Assembly: GCA_964574395.1 (NCBI GenBank)
Contig: CAZNNL010000057.1
Coordinates: forward strand, 1-11,350
Origin: JAXGQD01 sp964574395
Lineage (GTDB): Bacteria > Bacillota > Clostridia > Saccharofermentanales > Fastidiosipilaceae
Direction: 5' to 3'
DNA length: 11,350 nucleotides
Part shown: piece after piece, positions 1 through 6,270 of the stretch
How the letters are laid out: each line of letters opens with the position of its first letter
Position numbering within the stretch: position 1 is the stretch's first letter
Notes under the pieces: generated by a model
What the model was told of the DNA's origin: nothing
Seen by the model: the letters and a program-made list of their open reading frames with translations, nothing else
The model's database searches: none
Made by a program: the position numbers and the translations under genes

Positions 1-45
1 TATACACATATTCACTATTTTCCTTTTGTCATCACCGCGACGGTT

Positions 46-1914
46 TCAACATGGCTTGACTCCAAGAATTTCTAATAGATTGGTGTTATCAAAATTTGTA
101 TTCACTTGTAATGAATCGATATAGAATCGTTGATCAAAATTTGTATCTCTAATCAAGACATTGTCGATTGGGTAGGGGTGAGAATTTGAATATTGTAAAG
201 AAAACTGTACATGACGATTATGCATGTTATCAGGATCCACGCCTGTCGTCGTACCACTGTTCGTAGTTTTGGCGAACGCACCTGGTTTGAATATCGTAGA
301 GGTGAGCCTAAATTTAATGTTGTCACTAAAGGTTTTTGGATAGTCATTTATAGGATTACCCGCCGCATCATTGTGCATGCCCATAGGGATAATTTGGAAA
401 CTTGCATGATTAGTAATATCTGTATTAAGTTTTGCTCCAGGGAATTTTAAGCGTAGAGGAACATTGCCCATACTCACGTAGACGCCAGGTTGTGTTGCCG
501 TTGTATCCGGGGAAGCCACGACACGATAAGAAATTGTGCCATCTTGATTTAGGACCCAACCCGGATTGTCCGCTGCGCTAAAAACGGCAGTTTTCACTGC
601 GCCACTTGCATCCGTATATGTTGGCAAGGTTTCTGTAATAATGATTTCTTGTGCAGCGCGTGTCGTATGAATGCCTGGATTATAGCTAAGAGGGCCTCTA
701 AAAACTGCATCCACGTTATTTGTAAAATAGAAAGTTACATCCGCAGCCCCGTTCGGGTCTATGCTGGTCCCGTCAGTTGTATTACCGCCATAAGTCGTTT
801 GATTATCTAAAGTATAATTCTTTGCATTCAGCGCTTTAACAAAAGTAGGGTCCCTATATTTTGCGGTCATTACAGCCTGATTGTCAGCATCCTTGATGAA
901 TTCACCCTCTTTAGTAACAGGGTCTTCCTGCGTATAGAATTTAGCAAAGGGTTTCAACTGATAACCATTTGGAACAATGCGGCTCTTAAATATCAAATTA
1001 TATTCAAAAGTCCCATTTACAGTTGAGTCAAGCTCATTTATATAAACACGCTTTGTCCACGTGTTTTGTGCAGCGTCGATAATGTTTCTAGAAGAAATTG
1101 CAAACGATCCCGGTGCAATTTCAAATCTCGCTATGAGATCTAATGGCACCGTAATGTCGACATAGGCATTTAATAGTTTCCCCTCAAGCTTTATTGCATC
1201 AACTGCAATTTCACCTTGCATATATTCATAGGTAAAAAACTCAAAATTGGGGGCTACTCCATTTATATTTGTATTAACAACATTGACAAGTTGGTATATA
1301 GGATCCACTGCCTTTAGGGCAGCAGGAGCAGAGCGCATTAGTGGTGTGTCAACTACTTCGGAAATTAAACCTTCAATATTTAAGCTCTTGTCAAACGCAT
1401 TATCAGCAACTGTTGTCACGCTCTCAGGAAGATTGACGGTAGTTAATTGATTACCAATAAATGCATCTTTTCCGATTGTAGTCAACGAACTTTTAGGTTC
1501 ATTGATGAAGTTTACTTTCGTCAATTTATTATTGGCAAAAGCACCCTCCCCTATCTCCTTCACCGTCTCAGGAATCGTCACTTCAACAAGCTTCTTATTC
1601 TCAAAAGCTTTTTTCGCAATACCCGTTACAGTTACACCATCCACTTGTGATGGAATGACTAGTTTAATTTCTGTTCCGTTGTAGTTAGTAATCACACCAG
1701 CGGCATCAATTTCATACAGCTTCAAGGTCTGCGTACTTGTGGCAGAGGTAGTTTCTTCAACAGTTGTTGTTTCTGTCGCTTGGCTGGTTTCAGCCGTGTT
1801 CTCACTTGTAACAACGACTTCGGTAGTGCTCTGGGTTGTTGCATCAGGCTTGGGTGAGCTCTCTGTACTAATCGAGTTTGTTGTTGGGTCTTCTGAAACT
1901 GTAGATTCACTCAC
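46..1914 (-). pseudogene. BspA-like leucine-rich-repeat surface adhesin, main body (3' piece of a split gene)
   Basis: This 622-codon piece begins at a GTG with no ribosome binding site and lies in the same frame as the signal-peptide piece at 1918-2115, separated only by TAA and one Ile codon. Residues 1-63 are a Thr/Ser/Glu-rich low-complexity linker. Residues about 65-178 hold BspA-type LRRs (LRR_5), visible as repeated VTIPETVKEIGEGAFANNKL-like units with AF..N/K..L and IP/LP steps. Residues about 200-622 are beta-rich adhesin-like sequence, ending near a DUF11-like stretch (NVLIRDTNFDQRFYIDSL). Family knowledge: BspA-like LRR proteins are secreted or wall-bound and bind host matrix or other bacteria. 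The protein stops at TGA (46-48) inside what looks like a domain, with no LPXTG motif or membrane anchor. The same frame stays open beyond the TGA to the window edge. I infer a decayed gene. A sequencing error at the TAA or TGA is the main alternative. Confidence 0.72.
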
Positions 1915-1917
1915 GAT

Positions 1918-2115
1918 TTAGACTAAGTCCGAACTAGTATCTTGAACCGTTGTTTCAGAAACTACACTTGAAGTAGTTTCAGTCTCTACAGGTATGGTTT
2001 CTGACTGTTCTACTTGTATTGTTGTTTCGACTAAATTGGTATCAAGCGCTACAACAGGCGACAAAAACTGCAGCATTAACAAAAGTACCAAAAGCAAACT
2101 AATTCTCTTTTTCAT
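1918..2115 (-). pseudogene. Signal-peptide and linker piece of the split BspA-like adhesin gene
   Basis: These are the first 65 codons of the adhesin. They start at the ATG at 2113-2115 with MKKR, followed by a long hydrophobic core (ISLLLVLLLMLQFLSPVVA), a classic Sec signal peptide probably cleaved after VVA or shortly beyond. The rest is a Thr/Ser/Glu/Val-rich linker of the same composition as the linker that resumes after the TAA at 1918-1920. This is why I join both pieces into one original gene of 689 codons, counting the stop position. An upstream in-frame ATG at 2143-2145 would only add ten residues translated from the leader. I prefer the MKKR start because a purine-rich ribosome-binding stretch, a run of seven G, lies just upstream of it. 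As it stands the piece would give only a short secreted peptide. A single T-to-C change in the TAA would restore the frame (CAA, Gln). Confidence 0.7.
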
Positions 2116-2493
2116 GATTACCCCCCCAAATAAGGTGCTTAACAACTACACGCAAGCAAACAATTAGAACCGAGTCCTTTTATAAGCTAGTTTGTGTATT
2201 ATATTTAAGTTTAGACTTGCTATATTATATTTCAACTAAGCATCTTAGGTTTTATTTCATTAATTTTTTTAATCGTTTTTCATATATGCTAATGAAGCAC
2301 CATATATAAAAACCCTTTAATACTCATGTTTCTTAGTAGTTTATGCAGGGTCATTAATAAGAATGAGTAGCTTTTAAGGTGCTACTCTTTAGTTAGAAAA
2401 TCATAATTCTTAACCTATTCATCAGCTTACTTAATGGAACTTTAATACAAATTTAATTATATTTTGATTGTCAGCTCGCACATCGCGGGTTGT
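2116..2493. other. Intergenic stretch upstream of the split adhesin
   Basis: No gene is visible here. The part next to the adhesin start holds a run of seven C (2121-2127), which is seven G on the coding strand in the ribosome-binding region. A TATAAT on the minus strand at 2198-2203 could be a -10 element for the adhesin, but I see no convincing -35 at the right distance. The rest is AT-rich, apart from the small hairpin at 2365-2387, which has its own entry. Confidence 0.5.
2365..2387. terminator. Small hairpin, possible weak bidirectional terminator
   Basis: GAGTAGC (2365-2371) pairs perfectly with GCTACTC (2381-2387) across a 9-base loop. A short T run (2388-2390) follows on the plus strand, and an AT-rich stretch follows on the minus strand. 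No plus-strand gene lies upstream, so on that strand it would have nothing obvious to terminate. On the minus strand it could act as a second stop for read-through from the gene at 2995-3795. The short T tract keeps confidence low. Confidence 0.3.
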
Positions 2494-2880
2494 AGTGGTC
2501 AATATTTGCGGTAAATCCAGGGCCGCACAGAAAAAACTGGATTCACAATGGATTTAGTGGATATTCTGACCACCCGACGGGGCTACAGATGCAAAAGTGA
2601 TCAATATTTGCGGTAAAGCCACGGACGCGCAGAAAAAACCGGATTCACAATGGATTTAGTGGAGATTTTGACCACCCGACAGTGCTACAGAGGTAAAAGT
2701 GGTCAATATTTGCGGTAATGCCACGGACACGCAGAAAAAACCGGATTCACGATGGATTTAGTGGAGATTCTGACCACCCGACAGGGCTACGGAGGCAAAA
2801 GTGGTCAATATTTGCGGTAAAGCCACGGACGCGCAGAAAAACCGGATTCACAATGGATTTAGTGGAGATTTTGACCACCT
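2494..2880. repeat. Tandem array of four 102-bp units, each with a 79-bp imperfect palindrome
   Basis: The motif AGTGGTCAATATTTGCGGTA (AGTGATCA... in unit 2) recurs at 2494, 2596, 2698 and 2800, an exact 102-bp period. Each unit starts GTGGTCA (GTGATCA in unit 2) and reaches TGACCAC about 79 bp later, followed by a conserved 23-bp connector (CCGACAGGGCTACGGAGGC and variants). The fourth unit lacks the connector and one A in its central A run (five instead of six). Within a unit the two ends are complementary beyond the 7-bp tips. In unit 4 about 20 of the outer 28 positions form Watson-Crick pairs, and two more are G-T pairs. Unit 1 is the most diverged. It could be a MITE-like or REP-like palindromic repeat amplified in tandem, or a protein-binding array. 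I see no transposase or recombinase in the window. A 75-codon open frame across it is a by-product of the repeats. Confidence 0.9.
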
Positions 2881-2936
2881 ACCAGCTCATTAGGCTTGCT
2901 CGTTACTTGAAGCTAGAAATCTTGTTTAAAAGTAGA

Positions 2937-2964
2937 AGGGTGTAGGTCGTTAAACCTACACCCT
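2937..2964 (-). terminator. Rho-independent-type terminator of the IPRTG surface protein gene
   Basis: AGGGTGTAGGT (2937-2947) and ACCTACACCCT (2954-2964) form a perfect 11-bp stem with a 6-base loop, about 30 bp past the stop codon of the gene at 2995-3795. Read on the minus strand the stem is followed by the T-rich run TCTACTTTTAAAC. On the plus strand a T6 run occurs about 16 bases after the stem, too far for a standard terminator. I assign it to the minus-strand gene. Confidence 0.75.
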
Positions 2965-2994
2965 CCTCATGCGTTTAAGCTTTTTTGTCAGAGT

Positions 2995-3795
2995 TTATTT
3001 TTCTGACTTCTTTCTGCGAACTAAGATTACGCTAAGTGCTGCGGCTAGCGCGAGGCCTGCCCATGCTGCTCTTTGTAGATCATCTGATTCACCGGTGCGA
3101 GGAATCGTTGTAGATTTCTTACCAGTTGTTTTCGTAGTAGTTGCTGCTGTAGTAGCAACTTGTTTCTTTCCAACCACTTCGATGACGTCTTGGATATTAT
3201 CTTTGCTTAGTGTAACGGGGTCACCGACTGAAACGGTATAACCAGCGCCCTCACCTGCTGCCAATTTCACACTGTATGTACCTCTGCTTAGACCAGTAAG
3301 AACGGCGTCTTGATAAGTAAATACAGATACTTCATGACCATTCGGGTAGCTAGGTCCAGTCACGATGACTTTAAAGTTTGCGACGTCGTGTACGCTTTTG
3401 CCATTCTCATCAAAGAGGAACTTCTTAATGATTAAGGTGTAGTCTCCTTTTTTAACAGTCACTTTAATATTGACTGTGTCTGTGGAGCCATCTGGATAAA
3501 TCACTTTGACTGTTCCATCCGTTGTAGGGATATCTTCTTCAATAGGAGGTACTTCTTCACTTGCTAGATCAAGCTCTGGTGCCTTCTCTGCAATAGCAAG
3601 AGTTTCTGGAACTGGCACAGACTCATCTACTGGAGCTGCTGCTTCCACTTCAACAAGTTCCTCAGCTACAACTGGCGCTGCTGGCTGACTGTCTGCTGTG
3701 GCATAGATTGCCAATGGCCCGACATTAACCAAGCTAAAAACCAGCGCTAGTAAGAAAGATATGTATACTTTCTTAGTATTGTGTTTAACTTTCAT
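2995..3795 (-). CDS. Sortase-anchored surface protein with a Cna-B/SpaA-like domain (IPRTG sorting signal)
   Basis: This 266-residue protein is likely exported and covalently attached to the cell wall. It shows a Sec signal peptide (about 1-34, cleavage probably after YATA), an acidic Pro/Ala/Glu/Val-rich stalk (35-90), and a segment with a Rib-like YPDG motif (about 95-116). A beta-rich domain follows (about 117-207; DYTLIIKKFLFDENGK, then the turn LTGLSRGTYSVKL) that resembles Cna-B/SpaA prealbumin-like domains. Next come a Thr/Lys linker, the sorting signal IPRTG (231-235), a hydrophobic segment (243-259) and the basic tail RRKKSEK. IPRTG differs from LPXTG at the first position, a tolerated variant in some sortase substrates. 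Its ligand is unknown. The start has a strong ribosome binding site (GGAGGAG, spacing 4). The gene stands alone, with a terminator behind it and a 305-bp leader region in front. No sortase or pilin gene is adjacent, so a pilus role is unsupported. Confidence 0.85.
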   Translation of the reverse strand: MKVKHNTKKVYISFLLALVFSLVNVGPLAIYATADSQPAAPVVAEELVEVEAAAPVDESVPVPETLAIAEKAPELDLASEEVPPIEEDIPTTDGTVKVIYPDGSTDTVNIKVTVKKGDYTLIIKKFLFDENGKSVHDVANFKVIVTGPSYPNGHEVSVFTYQDAVLTGLSRGTYSVKLAAGEGAGYTVSVGDPVTLSKDNIQDVIEVVGKKQVATTAATTTKTTGKKSTTIPRTGESDDLQRAAWAGLALAAALSVILVRRKKSEK

Positions 3796-4100
3796 AATCT
3801 CCTCCTATAGCATCTATCGATATATAATGTCTATATATGTTTAGATACTATCACAATTACTATATTAAACAACTATGTTGTGCTGTTTTTGTTACTAATT
3901 TTGTTACTGAATTGGTTGAACTTAATACCATTAATACAGATTTAACAGCTAAGTAACGCATTGGAAATACAAACAATGTTAAGTAAGCCTGACAAGATTA
4001 ATCAAAGTCCAGCTAATAAAGTTCCTCAATTATTGAAACTGAAAGCCCCAAACGAACATGCCGCTACGAGAGCGACTATTTTGACCAACTGACAACTAGA
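3796..4100. other. Intergenic region between pepF and the IPRTG surface gene
   Basis: No gene is seen. The half nearest the surface gene is very AT-rich with TATA-like stretches (3828-3870), where its promoter must lie, but no hexamer pair at 16-18 bp stood out. Farther up is a 12-bp direct repeat, TTTTGTTACTAA followed by TTTTGTTACTGA (3887-3910), which could be an operator. Near pepF, AGTTCCTCAATTATTGAAACT (4020-4040) folds into an imperfect hairpin that may end pepF transcripts weakly. Bases 4078-4094 resemble the palindrome tip and connector of the 102-bp array. Confidence 0.45.
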
Positions 4101-5975
4101 CTAAACCCCAACGGCCTCCTCCATCATCAAGAGATAGCGTTCGAATTCTTGCATGGCGGCTTCAATAGGTCGAGGTTTGGACATGTCTAGGCCGGCTTTC
4201 GAAAGTACGTTGAGGGGATAATCGGAATTTCCAGCGGATAGGTACGTGAGGTACTTGTCGACGGCGCCTTTTTTGCCAGACAGAATGCTTGAAGAGAAAG
4301 CGGTGGCTGCGCTGAAACCCGTGGCGTATTGGTAGACGTAGAAGTTGTAGTAGAAATGGGGAATTCTAGCCCATTCGAAGGATATTTCTTCGTCGAAACT
4401 TAGGGCGGGGCCGTAGTAGTCGCGGTTGATTTTGCCATACGCATCACATAGGAAATCGGCGGTTAAGGCTGTGCCATTTTGATCCTCGGCGTGAATGAGT
4501 TGTTCAAATTGTGCGAACTGTGTTTGGCGGAAAACGGTTCCCTTGAAACCGTCTAAATAGTGGTTGATGTAGTGTAAGCGCAGAGCCGGATCCTTTTCGT
4601 TTTCCAAGAGATAGGCGGTGAGCAGGTTTTCGTTGGTCGTCGAAGCAATCTCTGCCAAGAAGATGCTGTAATCTCCGTAAACGTAGGGCTGATTTTGACG
4701 CGTCAAGTAGGAATGGACGCTGTGTCCGAGTTCATGGACAAGGGTAAACAGATTGTCCAAAGTATCTTGCCAGTTGAGCAAAATGTACGGAACAGTATCG
4801 TAACCGCCACCTGAATATGCTCCCGAGCGTTTGCCCTTATTCTCCAACACATCGATCCAGCGTTCGGTAAAGGCTTTTTCCACAATCGCTAAATAATCCG
4901 TACCTAAAGGAGCCAATGCCTTCAATGTGATGGACTTGGCTTCTTCATAAGTAATCTTGACGTCAGCGGAGGTCAGGGGTGTGTACAAATCATATGAATG
5001 TAGTTCATCGACCGCCAAAATACGCTTGCGCAAGTCAACGTAGCGATGCAGCAAGGGTAAGTTTTTCTGCACGGTTTTCAGCAGATTGTCATAGACTTTT
5101 TCGGGAATGGAGTTGTTAAACAAGGCTGCTTCGCGAGCGGTTTTGTAGCCGCGCACATCTGACAGGTAGTTTTGTGATTGCACATTTCCACCCAACAGGC
5201 TGGCAAAAGTATTCCTAAACTGTTTATACGTATCATAAACCGTCTTAAAGGCATTCTCTCTCACTTTGCGATCACGGCTTTCCAAGAAACGACCGAACCT
5301 TCCATCCGTCAGTTCGACTTTCTCCCCCTTCTCATTTTCAATATCGGGATACTGTAAATCTGCATTGTTTAAAATAGAAAAACTCTGAGAGGAGGCGTTG
5401 AATACGCGGCCACCTTTTGCCAACAATAATTCCTCTGCTTGCGACAAAGTGTGGGCTTTGGATAAACGCGTTTCTTCTAATAGGTGCCTATAAGCCTCTA
5501 GTTCAGGCGTTGTTTCAAAAAACTTCGCCATTTTCGCGTCATCAAGCGCATTCAGCTCAGGCTTGAAAAACGCAATCTTGGCACCGAATTTAGTGTAAAT
5601 AGACAAGGCACGTTGTTGCATAGCCGTGTACTTACTTACGGCTGTGTCTGAGTCGTGCATCATGTGCGCATAGGCGTAAAGTGTTTCCAAAGGCCTCGCC
5701 AATTTGGCGTAGTATTCACAGGCTTTGAGTAGATTTTTACCACTCCTGCCAAGCTTTCCTGCCATCGATTCTTCTGTTTCCAGCAAGTTTTCATAGGCCT
5801 TCAAAGCCTTCTCCCATGCCGCATCGCTCGAGAAAATTTTGTTTAAATCCCATGTCATTTCAACAGGGACCTTGTTTCTTTGCGGGACAGCTTTCGCGGT
5901 ATTATCTATTTTCGCCTTTTCTTTGGCTGGTGTTTTTTTTGTTTTATCTACTTTTGAAGTTTTTTTCTTAGCCAT
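4101..5975 (-). CDS. pepF: Oligoendopeptidase F (M3 family zinc metallopeptidase)
   Basis: This 624-residue cytoplasmic peptidase degrades short peptides, normally in peptide turnover or nutrition. The zinc site is plain: HELGH at 414-418 (His414 and His418 ligands, Glu415 catalytic), with Glu442 in AEIAST the probable third ligand. The long helical N-terminal half (about 37-390) and the C-terminal FYNFYVYQYATGFSAA motif are typical of PepF/M3B. The family core normally begins near VPVEMTWDL (residues 36-44). Here it is preceded by a 35-residue tail with 12 lysines and alanines, which makes the protein slightly longer than the usual 600 or so residues. The chosen ATG has AAAGGAAA about 7 bases upstream. 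The tail is encoded by A-rich DNA including runs of seven and eight A (coding strand). It is transcribed divergently from dnaA, and a bulged hairpin lies in its leader. The assignment is secure; the role of the tail is unknown. Confidence 0.95.
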   Translation of the reverse strand: MAKKKTSKVDKTKKTPAKEKAKIDNTAKAVPQRNKVPVEMTWDLNKIFSSDAAWEKALKAYENLLETEESMAGKLGRSGKNLLKACEYYAKLARPLETLYAYAHMMHDSDTAVSKYTAMQQRALSIYTKFGAKIAFFKPELNALDDAKMAKFFETTPELEAYRHLLEETRLSKAHTLSQAEELLLAKGGRVFNASSQSFSILNNADLQYPDIENEKGEKVELTDGRFGRFLESRDRKVRENAFKTVYDTYKQFRNTFASLLGGNVQSQNYLSDVRGYKTAREAALFNNSIPEKVYDNLLKTVQKNLPLLHRYVDLRKRILAVDELHSYDLYTPLTSADVKITYEEAKSITLKALAPLGTDYLAIVEKAFTERWIDVLENKGKRSGAYSGGGYDTVPYILLNWQDTLDNLFTLVHELGHSVHSYLTRQNQPYVYGDYSIFLAEIASTTNENLLTAYLLENEKDPALRLHYINHYLDGFKGTVFRQTQFAQFEQLIHAEDQNGTALTADFLCDAYGKINRDYYGPALSFDEEISFEWARIPHFYYNFYVYQYATGFSAATAFSSSILSGKKGAVDKYLTYLSAGNSDYPLNVLSKAGLDMSKPRPIEAAMQEFERYLLMMEEAVGV

Positions 5976-5997
5976 AATTGCATTTCCTTTCTTCAGG

Positions 5998-6025
5998 AGC
6001 CCATAAATTGTGCGAATTTTGGGCT
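5998..6025. repeat. Bulged inverted repeat in the pepF leader
   Basis: AGCCCA (5998-6003) plus AAATT (6005-6009) pair with AATTT (6015-6019) plus TGGGCT (6020-6025). This gives an 11-bp stem with one bulged T (6004) and a 5-base loop. It sits about 22 bp upstream of the pepF start codon and could be a leader hairpin or an operator. It lacks a U run on either strand, so it is not a normal intrinsic terminator. Confidence 0.4.
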
Positions 6026-6091
6026 AATAGCTAGGTTCATTCCCTAATTCTTACACATAATTTCGCTTTTCTTCTTGGCAAAAGCAAGTGC

Positions 6092-6142
6092 TTTTCCACA
6101 AACATGAGTCGTTTTGCCAAAATATTAACCTAATATTATAAT
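6092..6142 (+). promoter_or_regulatory. dnaA promoter with an upstream DnaA-box-like site
   Basis: TTGCCA (6114-6119) and TATAAT (6137-6142) are separated by exactly 17 bp. This is a near-ideal housekeeping sigma promoter facing dnaA, with an expected start around 6149 and a leader of about 120 bases. TTTTCCACA at 6092-6100 differs from the DnaA box TTATCCACA at one position and lies just upstream of the -35. DnaA represses its own gene through such sites in many bacteria, and I infer the same here. Confidence 0.72.
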
Positions 6143-6160
6143 GGTTTAAAATCCCACAAC

Positions 6161-6180
6161 AAAGCCTTGTACAAGACTTT
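6161..6180. promoter_or_regulatory. 20-bp near-perfect palindrome in the dnaA leader (operator candidate)
   Basis: AAAGCCTTGTACAAGACTTT is self-complementary except for one base pair, with a perfect 10-bp core CTTGTACAAG. It begins 18 bp downstream of the TATAAT, so it lies at or just after the predicted transcription start, where a dimeric repressor would block dnaA transcription. Without a central loop it is better suited to protein binding than to an RNA hairpin. The regulator is not identifiable from the window. Confidence 0.5.
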
Positions 6181-6270
6181 CCCTTAGGTTTTATTAAAGC
6201 TTTTCTTCTGTTAGAATACCATTACCTTTTGATTACCAAAAGGTGTCAGAAGAAGGGGGCCGTAGCCGTA

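Noticed and set aside
1918..1920. Stop-codon reassignment explaining the split adhesin
   Set aside because: TAA ends dnaA and the IPRTG gene, TGA ends dnaN, TAG ends recF and pepF, and these long genes have no internal stops. The code appears standard.
2472..2888. CAGCTC flanking the 102-bp array on both sides (2472-2477 and 2883-2888) as a target-site duplication
   Set aside because: Six bases at unequal distances from the array ends (about 16 and 3 bp) can easily be chance, and no transposon end adjoins them.
2718..2945. 75-codon plus-strand open frame across the 102-bp array
   Set aside because: It is made of the repeat translated in one frame, has no ribosome binding site and no recognisable domain.
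2969..3241. 90-codon plus-strand open frame opposite the IPRTG gene
   Set aside because: It is antisense to the sorting-signal end of a well-supported gene and has no ribosome binding site or recognisable domain.
6076..6081. TTGCCA on the minus strand as -35 of a pepF promoter
   Set aside because: The sequence 16-17 bp downstream (TATGTG) matches the -10 consensus at only three positions, so the promoter is not supported.
6229..6270. Longer dnaA from TTG at 6229
   Set aside because: The extra 14 residues do not resemble DnaA domain I, and the G-rich ribosome-binding stretch lies inside this segment, in front of the GTG at 6271.
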